Assembly: GCA_910583845.1 (NCBI GenBank)
Contig: CAJUAB010000033.1
Span: forward strand, 1-47,626
Direction: 5' to 3'
DNA from: an uncultured Acetatifactor sp.
GTDB taxonomy: Bacteria; Bacillota; Clostridia; Lachnospirales; Lachnospiraceae
DNA: 47,626 bases
In this document: positions 1-7,706 of the stretch, in pieces
How the letters are laid out: each line of letters opens with the position of its first letter
Position numbering within the stretch: the stretch's first letter is position 1
Position numbers and translations under genes: made by a program
The notes under the pieces: model-generated
Database searches by the model: none
What the model was told of the DNA's origin: nothing
The model's input: the letters and a program-made list of their open reading frames with translations, nothing else

Positions 1-166
1 GTTCCTTTGCCCAGGCTTTGGCATCGGTAACGCCATAGGTTTCACAGATAAATTTTTCGGAGCCAAAAGATTTAACGATCAGAGTTTTGTTTTTGCCATC
101 AACACGGACGGTTTTGACGGCCCGGTATGTGATGGAGTATTTGCTGGTTGTCCAACCAAGACGCAT
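1..166 (-). CDS. Transposase N-terminus, IS1634/IS4-type (partial)
   Basis: The first 55 residues of a protein running off the left edge. It starts MRLGWTTSKYSITYRAVK and continues with VRVDGKNKT and a KSFGSEKF segment, the style of N-terminus seen in IS1634-family DDE transposases of Clostridia. The ATG at 166-164 is preceded by AGGTGAT at a good distance, so it has its own ribosome binding site. The catalytic DDE residues lie outside the window. The same frame is open upstream through the IS end into the truncated cyclophilin gene, so a read-through fusion protein is possible. Family assignment is from resemblance only. Confidence 0.6.
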   Translation of the reverse strand, partial: MRLGWTTSKYSITYRAVKTVRVDGKNKTLIVKSFGSEKFICETYGVTDAKAWAKE

Positions 167-233
167 AATGATCACCTCAAATACATTATACAGGAATGTG
201 CTGGAACGTGCAAGTAAAAAGTGAAGATTTGAC

Positions 234-272
234 AAAAAAATAAAGCCTGGTGCGGCTTGGCGGGATTTTTTT
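234..272. terminator. AT-rich hairpin in the IS leader, possible bidirectional terminator
   Basis: A run of seven A, then AAAGCC, a GC-containing loop, GGC, and ATTTTTTT form an 11-of-14 paired stem with T-runs on both strands. It sits between the IS end and the transposase start. Such structures often block impinging transcription into a transposase gene; that role is inferred. Confidence 0.4.
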
Positions 273-289
273 GAGGATAGGCTGTCAAA

Positions 290-781
290 TTCCCTGGAAC
301 TGGCGGAGTCCATAAGGTCAGAACGGGCCATGGAAATGGCCCCGCGGGTGTGGGACAGGGTATTGTCCACGCCATTTTCACTGAATTCTCCCTTGATCTC
401 CTGGCCCGAACCGCCTCTGCCATTGCCCCTGGGGTCGCCGCCCTGCATCATAAAGCCCTCGATAATGCGGTGGAAGGTCAGGCCGTCATAGAAGCCGTCC
501 TTCGCCAGATTCACGAAATTGGTCACCGTTATGGGGGCCTGGTCCGCATCCAGCTCCACTTCAATGGTACCGTAATCCTTCATGTTGATCTTCACATGAT
601 GACTGCCGGACAACAGCTCTTCCTCCTGCTGTCCGGACTGATCTGACTCCTGCTGCCCTGCTGTGCCCCCGCTCTGCTCGCCGGAAGCGGGGTCCTCTCC
701 CTGTTCCTGCCTGCCGCAGCCGACCAGAACCGCCGCTGTGGCAAGGCATATGGCCAGAATGCCGCACAATCTCTTTTTCAT
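290..781 (-). pseudogene. Lipoprotein cyclophilin-type peptidyl-prolyl isomerase, 3' end cut off by IS
   Basis: The ATG at 781 follows AGGAGA. Residues 1-24 form a lipoprotein signal (MKKRLCGILAI... with lipobox LVGC), so the mature protein would be anchored outside the membrane. A Gly/Gln/Glu-rich linker follows, then a cyclophilin domain: IEVELDADQAPITVTNFVNL, FHRIIEGFMMQGGDP and GAISMARS. The domain stops after SASS, where the family continues with a conserved QFFI segment; instead the IS begins. Roughly half the fold and part of the active site are missing, so isomerase activity is unlikely. The frame continues without a stop into the transposase (781 and 166 differ by a multiple of three). 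Confidence 0.8.
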
Positions 782-883
782 AATTTTGTCTCCTCTCTTC
801 TCCATTCTTCCCTGCCCGGACGCAAAAAGGAACTGCCAAAATGGCAGGTGACACGCCGATCTGTCTGCGCCTGAGTCAAAGTC

Positions 884-911
884 ATTGTATCATATTTTGT
901 CAGAATCGCAA
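884..911 (-). promoter_or_regulatory. Probable promoter of the cyclophilin pseudogene
   Basis: On the minus strand, TTGCGA (911-906) and TACAAT (889-884) are 16 bases apart, about 100 bases upstream of the ATG at 781. The -35 is imperfect. Confidence 0.4.
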
Positions 912-961
912 TACATTTTCCGGTAATTTTCTCTGTTTCACCTTTTTTTAACAATTAATCG

Positions 962-990
962 TTGCAGTGGATGTCCCTTATAGCTATAAT
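962..990 (+). promoter_or_regulatory. Probable promoter of the SNF2 gene
   Basis: TTGCAG (962-967) and TATAAT (985-990) with a 17-base spacer lie about 120 bases before the start codon at 1113. Perfect -10 and good spacing. Confidence 0.6.
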
Positions 991-1112
991 GAATAAATAA
1001 ACAATATCGGGAACCGAAGCTCATCCGCTTTACTCCCGAAAAACAAATGCTGTCACGCGCAGCATCACGGTATAGCATTACAGATGTATTTATATACGGA
1101 AAAGGGGGAGCT

Positions 1113-3722
1113 ATGAGCGAAGCACCACAGATCATCCATTTTCTGTTCACCGGGGACGGCTTCCGCGTGGACGACCGTGAAGACACCTTAGCCGAACCTG
1201 CCCTGAGTCTGAAAAGGCAATTCGAGGAAGACCGTTACTCCGCCCTGTATCACCTGGGTTTTGTGGAAAAACCGGCCTGTCTGGACGGGGCCGGCAGCTT
1301 TCTCTACCAGTTGTCAGACGCCTTTTTTCAGGTGCTGACCAACCAGCCGGACATTGAACTAACCCGGGAAAACGCCGTCGTCCGACCGGACGGCGACCTG
1401 ACGGAAAAGCTCCTGAACTGTGTGCCCTTTACGCTGGGCTCGGAACATGTAACGGAAAAATGGCTTGTCCATCTATTTGACCGGCTCCATGAAATCTATG
1501 CCCGCCAGATCCAGGCCTTCGACGGCACCGTAGCCATGTATCTGGCGGAAAAGAGTCAGCATCTGAAGGTTCCCGAGCGCGTCTTTTTCCATCTGGTGGA
1601 AAGTAAGGACGAGGACTATCCCTTCGCCTTTCTTGCCACTTATGCCACCCGGGACGAGAACGAGAAGGTGCGCCATATGCCCCTCCAATACGCGTTGACC
1701 GAATACAGGAAGGATCGCAACAAGCTGGTGGAGCTTCTCTCCTGCCTGAATCAGGCGGCCGGGGTCTCGGCTATCATCGGAGAATTCATGGAAAATGGCG
1801 AGATGTTCCATCCGCTGCGCCTCACCTCCCAGGAGGCCTACCGCATCCTGCTGGATATCCCTGCCATCGAGGAGGCGGGCATTGTCTGTCGTATCCCCAA
1901 CTGGTGGCGCAAAAATGCCTGCAGCGTAGGCATGTCCGTCAATCTGGGAGAAGAAAAGCCCGCCTTCGTGGGGCTGGATTCCATTCTTTCCATGTGTCCC
2001 AGACTGACGGTGGACGGCGTGGCGCTGACCCCGCAGGAGATTCAGGACCTGCTGTCCCAGACCGAGGGGCTGGCTTTCCTCAAGGGCAAATGGATCGAAG
2101 TCAACCACCAGAAGCTGCACCGCCTGCTGGAAGAGATGCAGCAGTACGAAGGAGAGCTGTCTCTGCTGGAGGCGCTGCGGATGGGGCTTGGAAGCCCCCG
2201 GGAGGACGCGGATGCCGACATGGGCAGAATTGTGACCAACGGGAAATGGCTCTCCGGGCTGCTGCAGGAACTGCGCTCCCCCGGGAAAATCCGCTCCGCG
2301 GTATTGCCCAAAAGTTTCCGGGCCACTCTGCGCCCCTATCAGAAGACAGGCTATACCTGGCTTACATATATGAACAAGCTGGGGTTCGGCGCCTGCCTGG
2401 CCGATGACATGGGCCTTGGCAAAACCGTACAGGTTCTGGCTTTTCTGGAAAAACTCCGCTCCGGCAGCAAAAACACCCGGGCTCTGCTCATTGTCCCCGC
2501 CTCCCTGCTGGGCAACTGGCAGAAGGAAGCCGCGAAATTTGCCCCGGATATGTCCGTGCATATCCTGCATGGCCGGAGCGCCGGGGCCCTGGGAGAGGAA
2601 GTTCCCGGCTGTCCCGCTTATCTGACGATCACCACCTATGGCATGGCCGCCCGCGTCAAAGAACTGGAAGAGGTGACCTGGGACTGCCTGATCCTGGACG
2701 AGGCCCAGGCCATCAAGAATCCCCTGACAGACCAGACCCGGCAGATTAAGAAATTAAAGAGCCGGATGAGGATCGCCATGACGGGCACCCCCATTGAAAA
2801 CGAACTGACCAACCTGTGGTCTCTGTTTGATTTCCTGGACAAGGGCCTGTTGGGAAGCTCCGCGGAATTCAAAAGATTCTGCAAGGGTCTGAGCCAGCAT
2901 CCGGAGGGATACGCCCGGCTGAAAAATATGATTTCCCCCTTTATGCTCCGCAGGATCAAGACGGATAAGAACATCATCTCCGATCTGCCGGACAAGCTGG
3001 AGCAGGTGGATTATGTGTCCATAACCAAAAAGCAGACCGTGCTCTACCGCCAGCAGGTGCAGCAGCTGGCACAAAAGCTGGATGAGACGGACGGCATGGA
3101 ACGCCGGGGCCTGGTGCTGGCATCCCTGACCCGGCTGAAACAGATCTGCAACCATCCCGACCAGTATCTGGGCCAGCAGACCTACAGCGCCAAAGACAGT
3201 GGAAAATTCGAGTTGCTCCGCAGCCTCTGTGAAACAATCTATGAAAAGAGGGAGCGAGTGCTGATCTTCACACAGTTCAAGGAGATCGCCCCCTACCTGG
3301 ACGACTTTCTGGCGGAAATCTTCCACACCCGGGGCTATGTACTGCACGGGGGGACGCCGGTGAAAACCAGAAACCGCATAGTGGAATCCTTTCAGGGAGA
3401 AAAATATGTCCCCTACATTGTCCTGTCCGTGCGGGCCGGAGGCACCGGCCTGAACCTGACCAACGCCAGCCATGTGATCCATTTTGACCGCTGGTGGAAC
3501 CCCGCCGTGGAAAACCAGGCCACGGACAGAGCTTACCGCATCGGCCAGAAGAACAATGTGATGGTACACAAGCTGGTGTGCAAGGGCACCATCGAGGAAA
3601 AAATCGACGAGATGATCGCTTCCAAGACGGAGCTGGCCCGGAATGTGATCGGCTCGGGCGGGGAGAACTGGATCACGGAGATGAGCAATGATGAGCTGCT
3701 GTCCATACTGCGTCTGGAATAA
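1113..3722 (+). CDS. SNF2-family DEAD/DEAH helicase (869 aa)
   Basis: A double-stranded-DNA-translocating ATPase of the bacterial SNF2/RapA-like group. The C-terminal half holds the full motor: Walker A DDMGLGKT near residue 430, DEAQ near 529, MTGTPIENELTNLWSLFDF, the FMLRRIKTD segment, and motifs V/VI around 773-815 with SVRAGGTGLNLT, FDRWWNPAVENQATDRAYR and IGQ. The first ~400 residues are a SNF2-associated N-terminal region of unknown function. The ATG at 1113 was preferred to an in-frame one at 1047 because GGGGGAG precedes it at the right distance. The stop is about 100 bases upstream of the SWIM-finger gene on the same strand, and the two probably form an operon. SNF2 motors paired with SWIM proteins are a known bacterial arrangement; the biological substrate is not known. 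Confidence 0.9.
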   Translation: MSEAPQIIHFLFTGDGFRVDDREDTLAEPALSLKRQFEEDRYSALYHLGFVEKPACLDGAGSFLYQLSDAFFQVLTNQPDIELTRENAVVRPDGDLTEKLLNCVPFTLGSEHVTEKWLVHLFDRLHEIYARQIQAFDGTVAMYLAEKSQHLKVPERVFFHLVESKDEDYPFAFLATYATRDENEKVRHMPLQYALTEYRKDRNKLVELLSCLNQAAGVSAIIGEFMENGEMFHPLRLTSQEAYRILLDIPAIEEAGIVCRIPNWWRKNACSVGMSVNLGEEKPAFVGLDSILSMCPRLTVDGVALTPQEIQDLLSQTEGLAFLKGKWIEVNHQKLHRLLEEMQQYEGELSLLEALRMGLGSPREDADADMGRIVTNGKWLSGLLQELRSPGKIRSAVLPKSFRATLRPYQKTGYTWLTYMNKLGFGACLADDMGLGKTVQVLAFLEKLRSGSKNTRALLIVPASLLGNWQKEAAKFAPDMSVHILHGRSAGALGEEVPGCPAYLTITTYGMAARVKELEEVTWDCLILDEAQAIKNPLTDQTRQIKKLKSRMRIAMTGTPIENELTNLWSLFDFLDKGLLGSSAEFKRFCKGLSQHPEGYARLKNMISPFMLRRIKTDKNIISDLPDKLEQVDYVSITKKQTVLYRQQVQQLAQKLDETDGMERRGLVLASLTRLKQICNHPDQYLGQQTYSAKDSGKFELLRSLCETIYEKRERVLIFTQFKEIAPYLDDFLAEIFHTRGYVLHGGTPVKTRNRIVESFQGEKYVPYIVLSVRAGGTGLNLTNASHVIHFDRWWNPAVENQATDRAYRIGQKNNVMVHKLVCKGTIEEKIDEMIASKTELARNVIGSGGENWITEMSNDELLSILRLE

Positions 3723-3828
3723 GGGGATTACGGATGACCGTCTGAAAACACAGACGGGGATTCTCAAGGGCAGTCAGGGCGTATATGTAGATCAGCGCAT
3801 GTGTATAAATCAGCGCAAGGAGAGCAGG

Positions 3829-4566
3829 ATGAGCAATTATTGGAGTAATATGTTAAATTACAGCCAGCCGGATGCCAGCACGTTGAAAAAAAACGCCAAG
3901 GATACCTTAACCCGGGAGAAAGCCCGGGGCAAAGCCATGGAGCCGGTGATCATCCAGGGGCGCAGCATCGTAAACAACTGGTGGGGGCAGGCCTGGTGCA
4001 GCAACCTGGAACAGTATGCCGATTATGACAGCCGCCTGGACCGCGGAAAACGCTATGTGAAGACCGGGGCCGTCATCGACCTGAAAATACAAAAGGGAAA
4101 GGTACTGGCAAGGGTGCAGGGCAGGCGGAAATCTCCCTATAAGATAGAGATCCGCATCAGCCCCCTGTCGGAGGAACGCTGCCAGTACGCCATCAGCCGG
4201 TGTGAGCGCAAGATCCGCAATCTGGAGCTGCTGCTGCAGGGCAGGTTCCCCGAGGAGCTCAAGGAGCTGTTCACCGGCAGCGAGGGCCTGTTCCCCTCCC
4301 CCAAAGAGATCAGCTTTAACTGCAGCTGTCCGGACTGGGCCCTGATGTGCAAGCATGTGGCGGCGGTGCTCTACGGCATAGGGGCGAGATTTGACGAAAA
4401 TCCCCTGCTGTTCTTCGAGCTGCGGGGAATTGATGTGGGAAAATTCATAGACGTGGCGCTGGAAAACCGGGTGGAAAGCATGCTCCGGAACGCCGACAGA
4501 CCCAGTGAGCGGATTATTCTCTCCAAGGACTGGGAATCCCTTTTCGGCTTCACGTCTTTCACCTGA
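3829..4566 (+). CDS. SWIM zinc-finger protein (245 aa)
   Basis: The motif CSCPDWALMCKH (about residues 165-176) is a SWIM zinc finger (CxC...CxH), a fold that binds DNA or protein and commonly accompanies SNF2 ATPases. The N-terminal half has the WWGQAWCSNLEQYADYDSRL type of segment typical of these partners, followed by a beta-rich region with lysine/arginine-rich stretches. The ATG at 3829 follows AAGGAGAGCAGG; an in-frame ATG at 3688 inside the SNF2 gene is less likely. The gene ends just before a strong hairpin terminator, closing the two-gene unit. A role as DNA-binding accessory of the helicase is inferred from the pairing. Confidence 0.85.
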   Translation: MSNYWSNMLNYSQPDASTLKKNAKDTLTREKARGKAMEPVIIQGRSIVNNWWGQAWCSNLEQYADYDSRLDRGKRYVKTGAVIDLKIQKGKVLARVQGRRKSPYKIEIRISPLSEERCQYAISRCERKIRNLELLLQGRFPEELKELFTGSEGLFPSPKEISFNCSCPDWALMCKHVAAVLYGIGARFDENPLLFFELRGIDVGKFIDVALENRVESMLRNADRPSERIILSKDWESLFGFTSFT

Positions 4567-4581
4567 TCCGACAATTCCGGC

Positions 4582-4620
4582 TTTTCCACAGGGAGACAAC
4601 CCGGATCTCCCTGTGGAAAA
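4582..4620. terminator. Strong bidirectional terminator, 15-bp perfect stem
   Basis: TTTTCCACAGGGAGA (4582-4596) and its exact complement (4606-4620) enclose a 9-base loop, with T/A runs on both flanks. It separates the SWIM gene from the convergent membrane-protein gene and probably serves both. Confidence 0.85.
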
Positions 4621-4646
4621 ACAGTCCGGTTTCGCTCGCCTGTTGA

Positions 4647-4994
4647 TCATGAAGAAGATTTCTGCTTAAACAATCTGTTCCACAGCTCTTTTATCAGGTT
4701 TATTCCGTGACTCCGTTTAAACCAATAAATCAGAAATACAACGAGGAAAACAATCAGGAGCAGCACAAAGCATATCACCGCATTCCTGATAATAATGGGT
4801 TTCATCTCCTGCAGCCGCGCATAAACTATTTCAGCAGGCTCCTCCGGATATTCCCCGATTTCAAGACTCTTTATTTTGTAGAGCGCGGGAAACCAGGAAA
4901 TAGTAAATGCACATGTACAGGCATTGATTACAGCCTGCATAATTGTCTTCCGGTATTGCGTCATTACGCTTTTCCATACATTGGACTTTCTCAT
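4647..4994 (-). CDS. Small two-helix membrane protein, unknown function (115 aa)
   Basis: Two hydrophobic segments are visible: a moderate one around residues 18-40 (MQAVINACTCAFTISWFPAL) and a strong one around 70-92 (NAVICFVLLLIVFLVVFLIY), followed by a basic, probably cytoplasmic tail ending LFKQKSSS. The charged loop between them would face outside. The ATG at 4994 follows GGAAGGAG, which supports this strand rather than the overlapping plus-strand frame. No family recognised. It lies alone between the SNF2 unit and the TerY-type operon and converges on the terminator at 4582-4620. Confidence 0.6.
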   Translation of the reverse strand: MRKSNVWKSVMTQYRKTIMQAVINACTCAFTISWFPALYKIKSLEIGEYPEEPAEIVYARLQEMKPIIIRNAVICFVLLLIVFLVVFLIYWFKRSHGINLIKELWNRLFKQKSSS

Positions 4995-5034
4995 CCAGTT
5001 TCTCCTTCCCGATTCACAATGTTGGCTTCCGGAA

Positions 5035-5094
5035 TCCTCCGGATTCTGATGCTTTACAATGCCGTCTTCTGAATTCCTCCGGATTCTGATGCTT
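5035..5094. repeat. 20-bp direct repeat, two copies
   Basis: TCCTCCGGATTCTGATGCTT occurs at 5035-5054 and again at 5075-5094, a 40-base period, in the gap between two minus-strand genes. It lies upstream of the membrane-protein gene and downstream of the PP2C gene. No function is evident. Confidence 0.7.
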
Positions 5095-5125
5095 CATCCC
5101 CCGATCACTTTCACAATCTCCGTCG

Positions 5126-6121
5126 TTAAGTGTTCATTATTACAATGGTATAATATTTATTTCCTCTTCTCTCTATATAATTGATCTTCGCCAGCCTTTT
5201 CAAATATTTTTTCGTGTATTTGGGTTTCAGGCGAAGGATTCTCGCCAATTCCCTCAACGTCCGTCCGCTTTCCAGACTGTGCAATATGACGTCGTACCGC
5301 CGCAGACGTCTGGGGCGTATAAAAACCGGAAGACTCAATAAACGGGCTTTCTCCGCAGGGGCCAGATTGGAGTAGCCCTGAAACGGTTCTCTGTCTTCCA
5401 CCATCAGAATCATGCTGCAATCGTCGCCCGTAGCCTCTCTGACGGCGGCTTCAAAGCCTGCCCGCAGCTGCTCCTCCACCTTCTCCGGCAAGATCAGCAG
5501 GCAGTGATTCATAATCCTTTTGATCACACCAGCCAGTCTTTTCTCTTTCTTATTGTACAGACTGGCCTCCGTGCCGTCGGACATCAGAACAAATCCCCGG
5601 ATCTCTCCCGTCTTCCCCTTGATCAGCTTCATGGTCGCCACCGCCTCCCGGGAAGTGGTAAAAACCGTCGTATTGGCAAACTCACCGTTTTCCGGCAGGG
5701 ACGCAACCCGCAGCTCGTCCTTCTTTTGATAACCGATGACTCCATCCCCGATATGGGCCAGAATAAATCGCTCATCCTTCACCGCGACAAACAGCAATGT
5801 GGATGCCAGTTCCCCGATCTCACAGTCCAGCTTCCCGCCCAGTTCATCAAGCGTCACAAGAATTTTGGATACCAGCGCCTTTTTGACAAGGCTGCCATCC
5901 TCCACGTCAAAATACCGGTCAAAATTCTCACAGAGATCATCGCAGACAAACTGCGTCACCCTCTCCGCGCCAAAGTGGGAGAGTCGAGCCGAGCCCGCCC
6001 CGTCAGCCAGCGCGATGACTGTCACCCCGTTTCTCACCAGAAAGCAGGTTTTGTCCTGACAGGGTATCCCCATCTGCATATGTCCCCTGCCCTGCACGGC
6101 ACATTGTACGATTTTCCACAT
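5126..6121 (-). CDS. PP2C-like protein phosphatase with C-terminal helix-turn-helix (331 aa)
   Basis: A metal-dependent Ser/Thr phosphatase. Metal-binding acidic motifs are in order: QDK near residue 22, ADGAGSARLS (D40), IGDG (D126), MSDG (D182) and GDDCS (D233/D234). Residues from about 268 to the end form a basic winged-helix-like region (LRELARILRLKPKYTKKYLK), an unusual addition that suggests nucleic-acid contact. The ATG at 6121 follows AAGGAGGAG. It is the last gene of the minus-strand cluster VWA-PP2C-kinase, the three-part TerY-P phosphorylation module described by comparative genomics in bacterial stress loci. Expected job: remove phosphates placed by the kinase encoded upstream. 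The C-terminal DNA-binding role is inferred. Confidence 0.85.
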   Translation of the reverse strand: MWKIVQCAVQGRGHMQMGIPCQDKTCFLVRNGVTVIALADGAGSARLSHFGAERVTQFVCDDLCENFDRYFDVEDGSLVKKALVSKILVTLDELGGKLDCEIGELASTLLFVAVKDERFILAHIGDGVIGYQKKDELRVASLPENGEFANTTVFTTSREAVATMKLIKGKTGEIRGFVLMSDGTEASLYNKKEKRLAGVIKRIMNHCLLILPEKVEEQLRAGFEAAVREATGDDCSMILMVEDREPFQGYSNLAPAEKARLLSLPVFIRPRRLRRYDVILHSLESGRTLRELARILRLKPKYTKKYLKRLAKINYIERRGNKYYTIVIMNT

Positions 6122-6196
6122 GCCCGTCTCCTCCTTGATTTGTGCCGCGCCTCCCCCGGCGGGGGTCTCACGGCCCCCTGCCCCTTCTCCGACGCA

Positions 6197-6958
6197 CTAC
6201 AGTTCGCCCCAGCCCTTGATTCCCTCCGTATCCAGCTTGATCACTTCCCCCGGCATGGACATGGAGGTCCTTGACAGACTCTGGCTCAGCCAGACGAAAA
6301 ATTCCCGGAATTTCAGCCCTTTCAGCTTAAGCGGCTCTCTTTTTGGGGAAAACTGCCCTAAAACATCCATGTCGGCCTCGCTGCCTATTCCAATGGGAAA
6401 AACCGTGAGCTTCTTGTTGTTTACCATATCGGCGGTGCGTCTGATGGCCCTGGCCAGTTCCTCTTCATCTCCGTTGGGCTTTCCGTCCGTCATGAGCACA
6501 AGCCAGGGCTGGTAATAATCCACGCCCTTGTCCTGATATTCCTGCTTCCTCCGCTCCAGCAGGTCCAGGGCCAGATTGACCCCTTCCCCCATGGCCGTGT
6601 CACCGGCGGGGCAGAGCTTCGGCAGCTCCTGCTGCCTCTCAATATTGGCAAAATCCTCGATGCAGATCGCCTTATCGCCAAAAGTCACGATGCAGATTTC
6701 CGCGGAGTAAACGGTCATTTCATCCGCCCGTATCTCCTCGTAAAACGCCTCCACGCCCGCCTCCAGTTCACTGATCCGGCTTGTGCCCCCGGTGACAATG
6801 TTCCAGGTCTCCCCGTCTTCAAACACGGTTTCCCCGGTTTCCTCGCAGTCTCCCTCCACGGCCCCCATGGAACCGCTGATATCCAGGCACAGGCAGACCG
6901 GCACCCGTGGGGTGGGATTGTTCACCAGATCTTCGATTCTTAACAGATTGTTTTCCAT
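6197..6958 (-). CDS. TerY-like VWA-domain protein (253 aa)
   Basis: A von Willebrand factor A domain with a complete metal-ion-dependent adhesion site: DISGS (residues 26-30), T121 in AGDTAMGEG and D158 in MTDGKPNG. It has no signal peptide, consistent with the cytoplasmic TerY type. It lies 4 bases after the stop of the upstream DUF5050-like gene and is followed by the PP2C gene, so translation is probably coupled. TerY-like proteins in these modules are thought to act as metal-dependent scaffolds for the kinase/phosphatase pair; the direct partner here is not known. Confidence 0.85.
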   Translation of the reverse strand: MENNLLRIEDLVNNPTPRVPVCLCLDISGSMGAVEGDCEETGETVFEDGETWNIVTGGTSRISELEAGVEAFYEEIRADEMTVYSAEICIVTFGDKAICIEDFANIERQQELPKLCPAGDTAMGEGVNLALDLLERRKQEYQDKGVDYYQPWLVLMTDGKPNGDEEELARAIRRTADMVNNKKLTVFPIGIGSEADMDVLGQFSPKREPLKLKGLKFREFFVWLSQSLSRTSMSMPGEVIKLDTEGIKGWGEL

Positions 6959-6961
6959 ATC

Positions 6962-7504
6962 TCAGTCCTCCAGCTTTATTTTTCGCTCTGTGTAAGTCCT
7001 CTTATCCTTATAATACAGATATCCGCCCGCCGAAGTGATCGTGCTGTCAAAAACAGCATAGTCGGTCAACTGCGTATTACCGCTTCCGTCCTTCCGCACT
7101 TTATACAAAAATCCGCCGTCATCATAATTTGCATAATAGATCCAGCCCCCAACCCTGTAACCGCCATGAATCTCAGATACATCAATTTTTTTGGTCCTTT
7201 CAGCCCCCGCCCGGGGTTCTTTCCCCTTTCCGGACCGCCCGTTTTTCTCTGTGGCTTTTCCTTCCGGCTTCTCCAGACCGCCCTCCAGCCTCTTTCCGTA
7301 CTTCTCCTCCATCCTTGCAAAGACGGCGTCAGCTATCTCCTGGACCAGCTGGGGCTTCATCTGTGACAGATTCCGGCGCACCTCCTCCATCACGTCCCTG
7401 TAGACAGCTTCATAAATTTCCTTTGTCCCGGCGCTGCTGTCATCCCCCGCCGCCATTTCCTCCGCCGTATGCTCCGTCTTCTGTCTCTGCAATATCTCTG
7501 CCAT
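6962..7504 (-). CDS. DUF5050-like beta-repeat protein (180 aa)
   Basis: The N-terminal ~85 residues are helical and charged (EIYEAVYRDVMEEVRRNL), then comes a basic linker, then a C-terminal pair of short beta repeats (VGGWIYYANYDDGGFLYKVR, KDGSGNTQLTD, AGGYLYYKDK). The repeats resemble the DUF5050/'prolow-density lipoprotein receptor'-like blades often seen in Lachnospiraceae. There is no signal peptide. It sits between the kinase and VWA genes in one operon. A decayed copy of its last repeat lies immediately upstream (7529-7630). Function unknown; a ligand-sensing or docking role within the module is inference. Confidence 0.65.
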   Translation of the reverse strand: MAEILQRQKTEHTAEEMAAGDDSSAGTKEIYEAVYRDVMEEVRRNLSQMKPQLVQEIADAVFARMEEKYGKRLEGGLEKPEGKATEKNGRSGKGKEPRAGAERTKKIDVSEIHGGYRVGGWIYYANYDDGGFLYKVRKDGSGNTQLTDYAVFDSTITSAGGYLYYKDKRTYTERKIKLED

Positions 7505-7528
7505 ATGTATGACCCTCCTGTTATCATA

Positions 7529-7630
7529 TCAGTTCTCCGGCTTTATTTTTCGATTCCAATATCCTTTATCTGCAAAATATAGATGCCCACCGTCCGCACG
7601 TAACGACCTTCCTCCAACTTTGTATTTGTC
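7529..7630 (-). pseudogene. Remnant of a second DUF5050-like gene
   Basis: Read on the minus strand, this stretch encodes a 33-residue tail with GGHLYFADKGYWNRKIKPEN then a stop. It matches the end of the neighbouring gene (AGGYLYYKDKRTYTERKIKLED). An in-frame stop lies a few codons upstream, and the rest of the gene is gone. It fills the gap between the kinase and the intact copy and suggests a past tandem duplication. Confidence 0.65.
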
Positions 7631-7706
7631 ACGAATGCGACTTCATCCGTCCGACAATACATATTCCATCAGACGCTTGACATTTCGCAGCCGGGGTTCT
7701 CTTTGT

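Larger units (their letters stand above)
1..290 (-). mobile_element. IS1634-like insertion sequence, one end only
   Basis: This is the upstream end of an insertion sequence whose transposase reads out of the window to the left. The inner boundary is inferred from where the neighbouring cyclophilin sequence stops matching its family, at about 285-296. The 120 bases between that point and the transposase start hold an AT-rich hairpin and no other gene. The other end, the inverted repeats and any target duplication lie outside the window, so the family rests only on the transposase N-terminus. Confidence 0.6.
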
